A DNA stretch of 64,000 nucleotides from NCBI RefSeq assembly GCF_025244725.1, contig NZ_CP104203.1:1240001-1304000 (forward strand), read 5' to 3'. Both the position numbers and the translations under genes were made by a program. This document shows positions 7,995-16,430 of this stretch, one piece after another. This DNA comes from Chryseobacterium oranimense. GTDB taxonomy: Bacteria > Bacteroidota > Bacteroidia > Flavobacteriales > Weeksellaceae. The notes under the pieces were generated by a model. That model saw only the letters and a program-made list of their open reading frames with translations. It was not told the DNA's origin and did not search any database. Within the stretch, counting starts at the first letter, position 1. Every line of letters begins with the position of its first letter.

Positions 7995-9392
7995 TTATAT
8001 CTGTCCCGCTTTCAGCATCAGATAATGAAGATCCGTATTTTTAATAAACGGTGGTAAAAGCTCTCTCCCCGGGCCATAAACTGCTACTTCCACATAATCT
8101 CCGGAATGGTCCATGCTGATCCAGCCGACAGAATTATGCTTTTTCTGAATTTCCGAATAGGCTTTAAAAGGAAGTTTTTTATAATTGTAAATTCCCCCTT
8201 CCTGTTTTTCAAGTCCTGAATAAAAGCTGAGCAAATGTTTCGCTTCATCATCAGCAAGACTTATTTTGTTGGTTTCATAGATCCAGTCTTTCATCTGCTG
8301 AAGATTAAAATCTGAATGAATAGCATTCAGGATGTATTCGTTCGTAAATTTGTAATTGGAAATACTGTTGAAGTTTTTGGTAGCATCAGCACCGTAAATC
8401 GTTCCGGGATTGGCATTGCCATGGTCTGTGGTAATGATTACCAGCGTATTCTGGTCTTTTTCGGCAAAATCAATTACCGTTTTTATTGCTTCATCAAAAG
8501 CAAGCTGGTCATGGATTAAAGCCGAAATATCGTTGGCATGTGCTGCCCAGTCTACTTTTCCGCCTTCGATCTGTAAGACAAAGCCTTCTTTATGATCTTT
8601 CATCTGGTCAATTGCGGTTTGAGCCATTTCAGCAAGGGATGGGGTTTGCTGAAGCTCAGGAATGTTTTTTCTGTCGATGGAATACGGTAAAGCCCCGGAA
8701 TTGAAGATTCCTAAAACTTTCTTACCCTTTTCTGCATTGTTAAGATCAGCTTTATTTTTAAGAATCTGATACCCTTTCTGTTGGTATAAGCCATAAATAT
8801 CCTTTTTATCCTCTCTTTTTAAAGGATTAAAAAACTCATCCCCGCCGCCCATCATTACATCAAAACCTATTTCAGCATACATTTCTGCGATTTCATTTTC
8901 TGCATTCCTGCTGTCGGAATTAACGCAAAAACCTGCAGGAGTTGCATGGGTAATGGTTACTGTTGTTACGCAGCCCGTTTTTTTTCCTGCTTTTTTAAAT
9001 TTTTGCCAGACCGGGACATGCTTTTCTCCATTGGCTCCGATATTAAGAACACCGTTTTTTACCCGGAATCCTCCTCCAAAAGACGAACTGGCTGCTGCAG
9101 AATCCGTAACAATGGAGCTTGCGGAAGCAGTATCCATCAATGCCCGGGAAACTTTGTTTTCAAGATATAGACCCATCCAGTTTCCGTTTTTACCCAAGAT
9201 GTTCTGAGAATACAGATTGGCCATGGCGAGAGTTCCTGAACTCATTCCATCACTGATCATGAAAATAATATTTTTTGCCTTCTTTTTAGGATCAGGAATT
9301 TCCTTTACTCCGTTGGCAAAAAAGTCAACCGGGTTTAGAGTGAATAGGCCGGACAGCAATGCTGAGCCTTTTAAAAACTTACGTCTGTTCAT
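7995..9392 (-). CDS. alkaline phosphatase, probably exported
   Basis: The 465-residue protein begins NRRKFLKGS, a Tat-like twin-arginine motif, followed by a hydrophobic stretch (about 9-27). The PhoA-family core is present: IIFMISDGM with metal ligand D48, and VTDSAAASS with nucleophile S98 preceded by D97. Later Asp/His clusters (WAAHANDI, TTDHGN, and the C-terminal SMDHSGDYV) are typical metal ligands. It hydrolyses phosphomonoesters outside the cytoplasm using zinc and magnesium. A GAAAC-N3-GTTGC site 46 nt upstream of the start resembles the two sites near the Fur-type regulator 0.5 kb away, suggesting metal-dependent control of a zinc enzyme. That link is inferred. Confidence 0.88.
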   Translation of the reverse strand: MNRRKFLKGSALLSGLFTLNPVDFFANGVKEIPDPKKKAKNIIFMISDGMSSGTLAMANLYSQNILGKNGNWMGLYLENKVSRALMDTASASSIVTDSAAASSSFGGGFRVKNGVLNIGANGEKHVPVWQKFKKAGKKTGCVTTVTITHATPAGFCVNSDSRNAENEIAEMYAEIGFDVMMGGGDEFFNPLKREDKKDIYGLYQQKGYQILKNKADLNNAEKGKKVLGIFNSGALPYSIDRKNIPELQQTPSLAEMAQTAIDQMKDHKEGFVLQIEGGKVDWAAHANDISALIHDQLAFDEAIKTVIDFAEKDQNTLVIITTDHGNANPGTIYGADATKNFNSISNYKFTNEYILNAIHSDFNLQQMKDWIYETNKISLADDEAKHLLSFYSGLEKQEGGIYNYKKLPFKAYSEIQKKHNSVGWISMDHSGDYVEVAVYGPGRELLPPFIKNTDLHYLMLKAGQI

Positions 9393-9438
9393 CTTGGTAA
9401 AATTTCGTATGGCAAGTTAGAGGGTAATTTCAACTAAA

Positions 9439-9451
9439 GAAACAATGTTGC
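9439..9451. promoter_or_regulatory. candidate metalloregulator operator upstream of alkaline phosphatase
   Basis: GAAACAATGTTGC is one base away from the perfect palindrome GCAAC-N3-GTTGC found in front of the Fur-type regulator gene. It lies 46 nt upstream of the phosphatase start codon. Confidence 0.4.
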
Positions 9452-9511
9452 ATTAATTAATTGTGAATTTTCATTTAAAAATAGATCAGCCGATAATCCC
9501 AGCTGGAAGTA

Positions 9512-9850
9512 TTAATGCTTATGATTCTTAAAATTAAGGATATGACCTGTGATTAATCCTGCTGCTCCCACATAAATCAGTGGAATATGAATTTCAAAAA
9601 TCAGGTCTGCCAGGACCGAAACTGCAATCAGGACAATGGAAGACCAAAACAGGAACTTTAGCCAGTTCCTGGCCATATTTCTTGTCACCCTGTACACCAC
9701 TACAGCACCAATAATCAGAAATATAAGATCTATAAACGGATTGTGGGATATTCCCAAAGGAACAATCATTAATAACGGAAAGGCAATACAGTGAATCAGG
9801 CACAGAACTGCTGCAGAAATTCCTACAGCATCAAGAATTTTTGATTTCAT
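9512..9850 (-). CDS. MerC-domain membrane protein
   Basis: This 112-residue protein has four hydrophobic segments and a CLIHCIAFP motif in the first one (C17, H20, C21), the hallmark of MerC-type metal transporters. The family is named for mercuric ion uptake, but no merA, merR or merP is present. The gene is divergent from a Fur/Zur-type regulator and shares a 100-nt intergenic region with two palindromic sites, so zinc or another metal is more likely than mercury. I chose the ATG at 9850; an in-frame ATG at 9892 would place the start on one of the operators. The last residues are His-rich (NFKNHKH). Confidence 0.75.
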   Translation of the reverse strand: MKSKILDAVGISAAVLCLIHCIAFPLLMIVPLGISHNPFIDLIFLIIGAVVVYRVTRNMARNWLKFLFWSSIVLIAVSVLADLIFEIHIPLIYVGAAGLITGHILNFKNHKH

Positions 9851-9877
9851 AAATGATCGGGATTTAAATTTCTTATT

Positions 9878-9890
9878 GTAACTTTGTTGC
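9878..9890. promoter_or_regulatory. candidate operator in front of the MerC-like gene
   Basis: GTAACTTTGTTGC differs at one arm base from GCAAC-N3-GTTGC, and outer bases extend the symmetry (TTG...CAA). It lies 27 nt upstream of the MerC start on the minus strand. Confidence 0.45.
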
Positions 9891-9917
9891 AAAAGTATAG
9901 ATAAAATTTTAATTAAA

Positions 9918-9930
9918 GCAACTATGTTGC
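9918..9930. promoter_or_regulatory. candidate autoregulatory operator of the Fur-type gene
   Basis: GCAACTATGTTGC is a perfect 5-3-5 inverted repeat, 8 nt before the ATG at 9939. Its position is suited to repression of the regulator's own gene. Confidence 0.5.
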
Positions 9931-9938
9931 GTTAAAAA

Positions 9939-10328
9939 ATGAAACAGATCAGAAATACTCAGGCTAAAACTGAAATTTTAAACGTTATTAATCATTCTGA
10001 GGTAGCACTCTCCCAACCCGACATTCAGAAAAAGCTGGGTGATCTTTGCAATAGAGTGACCATTTACAGAGTGCTGGAAAGACTTGAGAATGAAGGACTC
10101 ATCCACAAAATTGTCAATATAGACGGAGTTGTGAATTTTGCCAGATGCAGCGGAAAATGCAGTACAGAAAAACATGCTCACAATCATGTTCACTTTAACT
10201 GTAAAGAATGCCATTCCGTAACTTGTATTGAAAATGCGGTTCCTGATATCAGCCTGCCTCCCGGCTTCACAGCACAGGAATATAATTTTATAGTGAGCGG
10301 GATATGCCCGAAATGTTCCGGAGCTTAA
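9939..10328 (+). CDS. Fur-family metalloregulator, Zur-like
   Basis: The 129-residue protein has an N-terminal winged helix (about residues 1-62, with CNRVTIYRVLERLENEGLI as the recognition region). A C-terminal metal and dimer domain follows, with a His-rich HAHNHVHF (79-86) and two CxxC pairs (C88/C91, C123/C126) forming the structural zinc site. This is typical of Fur-family repressors, and the neighbouring MerC protein and alkaline phosphatase suggest zinc sensing. It is divergent from merC, with operators between them. Iron (Fur) or peroxide (PerR) sensing cannot be excluded by eye. The GCAAC-N3-GTTGC sites are proposed as its targets. Confidence 0.82.
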   Translation: MKQIRNTQAKTEILNVINHSEVALSQPDIQKKLGDLCNRVTIYRVLERLENEGLIHKIVNIDGVVNFARCSGKCSTEKHAHNHVHFNCKECHSVTCIENAVPDISLPPGFTAQEYNFIVSGICPKCSGA

Positions 10329-10460
10329 GAATCTTGATATATGTTTACTTTCCGGACATCTAAAGTCTTCAGCATCAGCCTTCCTGTACCTGAAGCAGAA
10401 TAATGTTTGGAAAAGCAAATAAAAGTACTATTTTTATTTTCAGAAAAGAAAACACCCATT

Positions 10461-10952
10461 ATGCCGACTGAAGCTTCCCACAAGCTGATTCCGATGACAG
10501 ATTTTGTTATTGAGTATTACTCTAACGAAGGATATGCCGATCTTCAGACTTTGCGTCTGATGAAAAACTATGCCAATCTTCTAAGAAAACCTTTGACTCT
10601 TGGAATGTTTGTTCCCGTAGATCCAAAAGGAAATGTATTGAAAGAACCCAAAAATTACACCTCCTGGAAATCTCTTGATCATAATAACGTAAAAAGAAAT
10701 GATACGGCCGGATTTGAGGAATATACCGAATATCAGAAAGCTGAAAAAAATTGTCTGTTTGAAGGCTTTACCATTGCTTACAACGGATATTCTGTGGTAA
10801 GGATTGTAGCTTCCTATGACCAGTCTATTGAAATCTCTTTTAATAAAAACGATCTACTGTCAACAGCTTTTGCAGACATTGAATCCCTGACTGTTTTCGA
10901 TGATATTTACCTTACAGTGAATGCTTTAAAATCTATAGGTATTAAGAAGTAG
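10461..10952 (+). CDS. conserved hypothetical protein (163 aa)
   Basis: A soluble protein of about 163 residues that I do not recognise. It reads as a compact alpha/beta protein (TDFVIEYYSNEGYADLQTL, then TLGMFVPVDPKGNVLKEP) without signal, membrane segment or metal motif. The start is uncertain: ATGs at 10461 and 10494 are both possible, while 10407 adds 18 residues of poor quality. It runs alone between the Fur-type gene and a bidirectional terminator. Codon usage resembles its neighbours. Confidence 0.6.
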   Translation: MPTEASHKLIPMTDFVIEYYSNEGYADLQTLRLMKNYANLLRKPLTLGMFVPVDPKGNVLKEPKNYTSWKSLDHNNVKRNDTAGFEEYTEYQKAEKNCLFEGFTIAYNGYSVVRIVASYDQSIEISFNKNDLLSTAFADIESLTVFDDIYLTVNALKSIGIKK

Positions 10953-11013
10953 AACTCAGCCTAAGATTTAAATTAAGGAGCGAATTTTAGATAGATTTAT
11001 AGATATATGAAAA

Positions 11014-11034
11014 AGGAGACCTTTGCGATCTCCT
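11014..11034. terminator. bidirectional terminator between convergent genes
   Basis: AGGAGA and TCTCCT form a 6-bp stem with a 9-nt loop. ATTTTTATTT follows on the plus strand and TTTTTCAT on the minus strand. It lies between the stops at 10952 (+) and 11039 (-). Confidence 0.8.
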
Positions 11035-11038
11035 ATTT

Positions 11039-12058
11039 TTATTTCATATACTTATCAAAAAAAGCGATCATCTTTTCCGGGTATTGTCCGAAATAATTGT
11101 AAGCATCAAATCTTCGGTTTGTGCCTTCAATCCAAAACAATTCTTTTTCAGCTGAACCTATTAGATCAAATATGGCCTGTGCATCATTTGGATTGTCTGT
11201 CCAGGCATCATCTAAAACTTCTGCCATAAAATAGGGTATTTTTACAGCGGGTGCAAATGGTTTTGGATCCATTTCGTAATGAGTAAAACCACCTAATTTC
11301 AATTGTTCAAAAGCCATTAGCTCCATATACTGACCAACACCTGCATATCCTGCAAATTTTTTCATCATTGCCGTCATACACAAAGTCATCGGTCCGAAAA
11401 AGCAAACAATATTTTCAAACAGTTCAGGGTGTTTATACATTGCTTCATAGGCGGCATTTCCACCTGTACAACGATTGTACAAGGCAACTTTCATCTTACT
11501 TAATTCAGGATGGTTGTTTACATAATTTTGCGCACCAACCACATCGCGCCATTCGTAACGCCCGATTCCGCATATATTGTTGTTTGCTGTTCCACTGTTG
11601 CCATGATTTCGCAAGTCATATGCTAAAATATTATATCCTGCATCGGACAAATGTTTCATTTCAATAACAAAATCAATTTCCAAATCGTCCACACTTGAAA
11701 ACGGCTCGCCAAAGTGCCCGGTAAATCCGGAACGGCTCATCGGTAGCGGATGATTTATGATAATAAGCTTGTCGGATTCACCTTTTACGGAAGGAATATA
11801 CCAACCTTCGAGAGGAATGCCATCACTGGAAGGGAAATAAATATCTTCCCAAACATGCATTCCATGATCGGCAGGTGTTTTGTGGACTGGTGTTCGGAAC
11901 GGTGGCCGAATAGCTCTTTCTCCCAAAAATTTAATGGTAGCATAATCCTGTTCGGATATAATTTTTTGTTGTTCTATGGCTTTTTCATAGATCTCTTTAC
12001 CCAAACGTCCTGCAAGAGTATGATCTACCTGATAGTCTAAGGTTTTTTCAAATGGCAT
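11039..12058 (-). CDS. alpha/beta-hydrolase-like protein with atypical active site
   Basis: A 339-residue cytosolic protein with the alpha/beta-hydrolase core: oxyanion-region INHPLP (101-106), NILAYDLRNHGNSG (143-156), and a nucleophile elbow at YNRCTGGNAA with cysteine C197 where most members have serine. Cys nucleophiles occur in dienelactone hydrolases. The C-terminal region where the catalytic histidine normally lies reads EGTNRRFDAYNYFG, without an obvious His, so activity may be altered or lost. An AraC gene lies 90 nt upstream in the same direction and could control it. Base use looks slightly more AT-rich than the neighbouring core genes, which could mean acquisition; I did not compute it. 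Substrate unknown. Confidence 0.75.
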   Translation of the reverse strand: MPFEKTLDYQVDHTLAGRLGKEIYEKAIEQQKIISEQDYATIKFLGERAIRPPFRTPVHKTPADHGMHVWEDIYFPSSDGIPLEGWYIPSVKGESDKLIIINHPLPMSRSGFTGHFGEPFSSVDDLEIDFVIEMKHLSDAGYNILAYDLRNHGNSGTANNNICGIGRYEWRDVVGAQNYVNNHPELSKMKVALYNRCTGGNAAYEAMYKHPELFENIVCFFGPMTLCMTAMMKKFAGYAGVGQYMELMAFEQLKLGGFTHYEMDPKPFAPAVKIPYFMAEVLDDAWTDNPNDAQAIFDLIGSAEKELFWIEGTNRRFDAYNYFGQYPEKMIAFFDKYMK

Positions 12059-12148
12059 TGTATTAAAATTTTAAATGAGTTAATGGTACAAATTTCATTG
12101 AAAAACCCTGAGAGCTAAGAAAACAAATAAAGGCAGTTTGGATACAAA

Positions 12149-12991
12149 TTACTGATTTTGGAAATTTGAAGGCGATTTTCCTGTCACTTTCTTAAACAAA
12201 CGCGAGAAGTAATTGGGGTATTCAAATCCCAACTTATAGGCAATCTCTGAAACCGTATGCTTATTGCTTTTTAAAAGATTTTTTGAGGTATCAATTATTT
12301 GCAGATGAATATGCTCCAAAACCGGTTTGCCTGTGTGAAATTTTATCAGGTCACTCAGATAGTTCGGAGTGATATTTAGTTTTTTAGCAAAATATGCTAC
12401 GGTAGGTTGGGTGACATTTTGGTTGTTGTTGTAATAGGTGTTTAAGAGTTCGAAGAAGTCATTAACCAACCTATTATATTTTTCTTTTCTTTCGCCAAAC
12501 TGTCGCTCATAAAATTTTGAAACATGGGCAAACATCAGATTACAATAGGCCAGCAATAAATTCATCGAAAAATCAGCACTCTCATATTCCCGCAAAGCAT
12601 CCTTAAATATCTGGGTTATGATCATTTCCTCTTCTTTTTCTAAATAAAGCGGTTCATGCAGTCCATAAGTGAGAAACGAATATTCTAAATGCTGATAGTT
12701 GGCAATAATATCTTCGGTAATTTGAATATAATATCCTTTAAAAGGTTTTTCCACATCCCATTCTACAGGTTGATTGGGACTTGAAAAAAACATAAGACTT
12801 CTGCCATCTTCACCCTCCAGTTCAAGCTTAATTGAAATACGATAGAAATCAGGATAAACAGGCGGGCTAGCCAAAATGAAACTATCAGGATAGAAGCCAA
12901 TATCTATCCAATCATGCTTTGGCATTTCAGCTTTAACATACTGATTAAATGATTTAATGCCATGTATCTTTTGAGGGAAATGCTTATTCAT
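12149..12991 (-). CDS. AraC-family transcription regulator
   Basis: This 280-residue protein has an N-terminal sensor part (about 1-170) without recognisable cupin motifs and a C-terminal AraC double helix-turn-helix (about 185-278, with TPNYLSDLIKFHTGKP and FEYPNYFSRLFKKVTGKSP). The start at 12991 gives MNKHFPQKIHG; an in-frame ATG at 13081 would run into the upstream Nudix gene and is unlikely. The alpha/beta-hydrolase gene follows on the same strand after 90 nt and is its most likely target. Confidence 0.85.
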   Translation of the reverse strand: MNKHFPQKIHGIKSFNQYVKAEMPKHDWIDIGFYPDSFILASPPVYPDFYRISIKLELEGEDGRSLMFFSSPNQPVEWDVEKPFKGYYIQITEDIIANYQHLEYSFLTYGLHEPLYLEKEEEMIITQIFKDALREYESADFSMNLLLAYCNLMFAHVSKFYERQFGERKEKYNRLVNDFFELLNTYYNNNQNVTQPTVAYFAKKLNITPNYLSDLIKFHTGKPVLEHIHLQIIDTSKNLLKSNKHTVSEIAYKLGFEYPNYFSRLFKKVTGKSPSNFQNQ

Positions 12992-13043
12992 AATAATTTT
13001 AGGTGTTTTCTCACATTTTGTGTTATTTTGGTTAAAGTTAATT

Positions 13044-13508
13044 TTATTTATGTTTATCCAATAATTCTTCCAATTCCGCAATGAAGGCAGCCTGCGCCGG
13101 ATTGATTCTTTTTTGAGCTTCTTCCGATTCGAACCATTCCCATTGGTCTACCTCAGCAATTTCGATCATTTTAGAAGATCTTGGAGGCCATTCCATCTGT
13201 AATGTATTGCTGTAAAGCCCGGATGTCTCAATATCACTTTCCAGAGCCCATGCATAAACAGTTTTGCCACCTTTCTGCTTAACCGGTGTAAGCGCTGTGA
13301 ATTTTCCTTTTATCACTTGCCCGGTTTCTTCCTTAAACTCAGTTACAGCACGGTCCAGAGGATCTTCATCTGGCTGTACCTCTCCTTTCGGGACAGACCA
13401 TGCCCCCGCATCTTTATTTTTCCAAAAAGGTCCGCCCGGATGAACCAGAAAGTAATACAGTGTATTTTTCTGTCTTTTATACAATAAAATGCCGGCACTT
13501 GTTTTCAT
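13044..13508 (-). CDS. Nudix hydrolase
   Basis: A 154-residue single-domain Nudix protein. The box GEVQPDEDPLDRAVTEFKEETG (residues 42-63, broken here as GEVQPDE, DPLDRAV, TEFKEE, TG) has the metal-binding glutamates E57, E60 and E61, but Thr replaces the usual Arg of REUxEE. It starts KTSAGILLYKR and contains HPGGPFWKNKDAGAWSVPKGE, the pattern of ADP-ribose/diadenosine-type Nudix enzymes often labelled NTP pyrophosphohydrolases. The substrate is not predictable. It lies upstream of the AraC gene on the same strand with a 52-nt gap. Confidence 0.88.
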   Translation of the reverse strand: MKTSAGILLYKRQKNTLYYFLVHPGGPFWKNKDAGAWSVPKGEVQPDEDPLDRAVTEFKEETGQVIKGKFTALTPVKQKGGKTVYAWALESDIETSGLYSNTLQMEWPPRSSKMIEIAEVDQWEWFESEEAQKRINPAQAAFIAELEELLDKHK

Positions 13509-13552
13509 AGCTTTAAGATAAGACTTTTTCTAAGTAATAATCAGTTATGCAG

Positions 13553-14395
13553 TTAGTTATTTTTCCTGAATGCTGATGGCGGCATGTTTTTATATGCCCG
13601 GAAGATCTTATTAAAATGGCTGGCGTCATTAAATCCAAGTTGATCTGCAATTTCATTGATATTATAGCTACTTTGCGTCAAAAGTTTTTCAGCAGCCTTT
13701 ATTTTCTGATGCATCACATGCTGCTGTATGGAAAATCCTGTCTGCTTTTTAATGTAAACGCTTATATAATTCCGTGAAAAAGTGAATTCTTTCGCAAGGT
13801 GTTCAAGCTTCATTTTATCAGCATCCATTGCATTCACAGTAATGTAATAAAGAATTTTTTCTGCCTGGCTGGTCCCTTTCGATACCCGCTCCATTCCTCC
13901 GCTGTTCATTGTATTCCTGATCAGAATGGTAATCATTGCAGAGAAAAGATCTGCCGTTGTTTCCTTGCTGTAGATACTTTTATTATTGAATTCATAAAGA
14001 AGAATCCCGGCAAGCTGCAGCATGTGTTCCCTATCTGCTTTGTTCCTGATGGCCGATTCATAAACGAAAGAGCTGTCTTCCATCATCAGGCGGATTACTT
14101 TATTAAGCTCGCTTTTCTTATCGGTATGAAGGCTTTCCCAGATATAATTTTCTGTAAATTTTATATAAATGAACCTGGTTTTTCTTTTAATATAAAATTC
14201 ATGAGCATCGCTGGGCCTCAGCAGAAAAACATCGCCTTTCTGATAGGTAAATGTAACGCCGTTAAGATGATGGGTACCCTTTCCGCCTGCTATGACAATC
14301 AGCTCATAGAAATTGTGATTATGGTATTCAATATCCCAGATTTCCTTTTCAACACTGAAAACATTAAAAGAACCGAAGTTAACAATACGCTTCAT
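13553..14395 (-). CDS. AraC-family regulator with cupin sensor domain
   Basis: A 280-residue regulator. The N-terminal cupin (about 15-105) has HNHNFYELIVIAGG and a second strand set ending RPSDAHEFYI. The C-terminal AraC HTH (about 180-278) has FSRNYISVYIKKQTGFS and FNDASHFNKIFRAYKNMPPSAF. The start at 14395 begins MKRIVNFGSF; longer in-frame extensions to 14716 run through the divergent gene and are rejected. It is divergent from the deacetylase-like lipoprotein/DoxX pair, 91 nt away, which are its likely targets, possibly in response to a sugar. Confidence 0.87.
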   Translation of the reverse strand: MKRIVNFGSFNVFSVEKEIWDIEYHNHNFYELIVIAGGKGTHHLNGVTFTYQKGDVFLLRPSDAHEFYIKRKTRFIYIKFTENYIWESLHTDKKSELNKVIRLMMEDSSFVYESAIRNKADREHMLQLAGILLYEFNNKSIYSKETTADLFSAMITILIRNTMNSGGMERVSKGTSQAEKILYYITVNAMDADKMKLEHLAKEFTFSRNYISVYIKKQTGFSIQQHVMHQKIKAAEKLLTQSSYNINEIADQLGFNDASHFNKIFRAYKNMPPSAFRKNN

Positions 14396-14486
14396 AAATG
14401 AATGGATTTTTACAAATTTAGCATAAATTTTTACAATATAATACAACCGCATATTGATCAATTTTGCAGAACAAAAAACTTTTAAA

Positions 14487-15464
14487 ATGAAACATTTAAA
14501 ACAATCTGCCTTCCTGATCGCATCCGTAATGATGCTGGCCTCCTGCATCGACAAGAATAGGAAAGACACCAATGAACAGTCTGAAAAGACAGAATCAATA
14601 TCCAAAAAATACTGGCCCAACGGCGCCAGCTTGGTCATTTCGGTATCCATGCAGTTTGAAACCGGAGGCCAACCCGAAGGAGCAGAAAGCCCTTTCAGCG
14701 GAACTCCCCTTCCCAAAGGTCAGCCTGATCTTGCTGCAGAAAGCTGGTATCGTTATGGAGCAAATGAGGGAATTTACCGTATGCTGGACCTGTGGAAAAA
14801 GTATAATATAAAAGTAACCTCCCATGTTGTAGGTACAGCCGCTGAAAAATATCCGGAAGTTGCCAGAGCCATTGCCAATGGAGGTCATGAAATAGCTGCT
14901 CACGGCCTTGCCTGGGACAACCAGTGGAATAAAAACTATACCGATGAGCTACATTTTGTAAAAGACGGTGTAGACGCAGTGGAAAAAATTACAGGACAGA
15001 AAGCCTTGGGCTACAACTGTAACTGGCTCAGAAGAAGTCCTAATACTTTAAAGGTCCTGCAGGAACTCGGTTTCCTTTATCATATAGACGATCTTAGTCA
15101 CGATGAACCTGTCATTACCAAAGTCAACGGGAAAAATTTTGTCGTGATTCCTTATACCCTCAGAAATAACGATATTGTGAATATTGAAGGCAAGCACTGG
15201 AGTCCGGATCAGTTTCTTAACCAGCTGAAGTTTGAGTTCGACCGTTTGTACGAAGAAGGAGCTTCCAAAAGGAGAATGATGAGCATCAGTTTCCATGACA
15301 GGATTGGTGGTACTCCGGCAATGGTTCATGTTATGGAAGAATTTATCAGATATACTAAAGAAAGGCAGGGAGTCGTTTTTATGCGTAAGGATGATATCGC
15401 AAAAATGGTGATGAATGATCCTGCAACCCCTGTAGATAACAGCGAAGAAAAGTATAATAACTAA
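14487..15464 (+). CDS. polysaccharide deacetylase-like lipoprotein
   Basis: The 325-residue precursor has a lipoprotein signal with lipobox LASC (C20). The NodB-type fold is indicated by KVTSHVVGTAAEKYPEVARAI and GHEIAAHG (H134, H139). The usual first Asp motif (TFDD) is replaced by ISVSMQFETG, as in the PuuE/allantoinase-like branch of the family. That branch acts on C-N bonds other than peptidoglycan or chitin acetyl groups, so the substrate is open. It is divergent from an AraC-cupin regulator, and a DoxX gene follows after 12 nt, so the two form an operon. Confidence 0.78.
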   Translation: MKHLKQSAFLIASVMMLASCIDKNRKDTNEQSEKTESISKKYWPNGASLVISVSMQFETGGQPEGAESPFSGTPLPKGQPDLAAESWYRYGANEGIYRMLDLWKKYNIKVTSHVVGTAAEKYPEVARAIANGGHEIAAHGLAWDNQWNKNYTDELHFVKDGVDAVEKITGQKALGYNCNWLRRSPNTLKVLQELGFLYHIDDLSHDEPVITKVNGKNFVVIPYTLRNNDIVNIEGKHWSPDQFLNQLKFEFDRLYEEGASKRRMMSISFHDRIGGTPAMVHVMEEFIRYTKERQGVVFMRKDDIAKMVMNDPATPVDNSEEKYNN

Positions 15465-15476
15465 AAAATAAATAGT

Positions 15477-15869
15477 ATGAATAAAAATATAGCCTATTTC
15501 CTTTTACGCATATCCATGGGAGTAAACCTCCTGGGACATGGTCTTGCCAGAATTCCTAAACTTTCTGTTTTTGCTGAAGGAATGGCAAAAGGTTTTGAAA
15601 AAAGCTGGCTTCCTCAACCTTTTGTACACCTATTTAGCACAACGCTCCCATTTTTGGAATTCATAATTGGCAGTCTTCTTATTATCGGCTTTAAGACGCG
15701 TTTTGCGACGATGGCAGGAGCCGGACTTATTATCATGCTTCTCTTTGGAAGCAGTACCGTAGAAAACTGGGAAGCAATGGGAATACAAATGATCTATGCC
15801 CTTTTCTTTTATATTCTGATCAGTAAAGCAGAAGATAACTGCTATGCCCTGGATCGGAAAACTTTATAA
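15477..15869 (+). CDS. DoxX-family membrane protein
   Basis: A 130-residue protein with four predicted transmembrane helices and the DoxX pattern (LLRISMGVNLLGHGLARIP near the N-terminus, then LPFLEFIIGSLLIIGF). The family includes quinone-linked membrane subunits, but many members are uncharacterised. It begins 12 nt after the deacetylase-like lipoprotein gene, so both are probably controlled by the divergent AraC-cupin regulator. Confidence 0.8.
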   Translation: MNKNIAYFLLRISMGVNLLGHGLARIPKLSVFAEGMAKGFEKSWLPQPFVHLFSTTLPFLEFIIGSLLIIGFKTRFATMAGAGLIIMLLFGSSTVENWEAMGIQMIYALFFYILISKAEDNCYALDRKTL

Positions 15870-16076
15870 AAATATCGATTTCAATTCTTTAGCTTCTAAT
15901 TTTTATTCCATTTTTGTAATGTGTTATAAATTAGCATGTTATTAATTTTAATGATACTGTGATTGACTGAATTTATTTTTGTTGCCAATATATTATAGAT
16001 ACCACATTTTAAGTATTATTGGATATTTTACTACATAAAGGCACAGAATGTGTATTAAAAGAGGAAATAACATTAA

Positions 16077-16256
<180 letters not shown>

Positions 16257-16283
16257 TAAAAAATTGAAACTTGCTTACATAGA

Positions 16284-16319
16284 AACAGGTCAGGAATAAT
16301 TTTTCTGACCTGTTTTTTT
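16284..16319 (+). terminator. terminator of the small membrane protein gene
   Basis: AACAGGTCAG and CTGACCTGTT make a perfect 10-bp stem with an 11-nt loop, followed by a T-run. Confidence 0.92.
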
Positions 16320-16430
16320 ATCAAGTCGTATCCTGCCAGAGACAAAATACGACGCATTAATTTTCCAACATTCGGATATGAAATATTTTATATATTTATT
16401 ATAGGAAATAAACAAAAGCAAATCAATACC

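Noticed and set aside
9512..9930. Mercury resistance operon
   Set aside because: Only a MerC-like protein is present; no merA, merP, merT or MerR-type regulator.
13553..14716. N-terminally extended AraC protein of 387 residues
   Set aside because: The extra 107 residues run antisense through the divergent lipoprotein gene; the ATG at 14395 begins a normal cupin.
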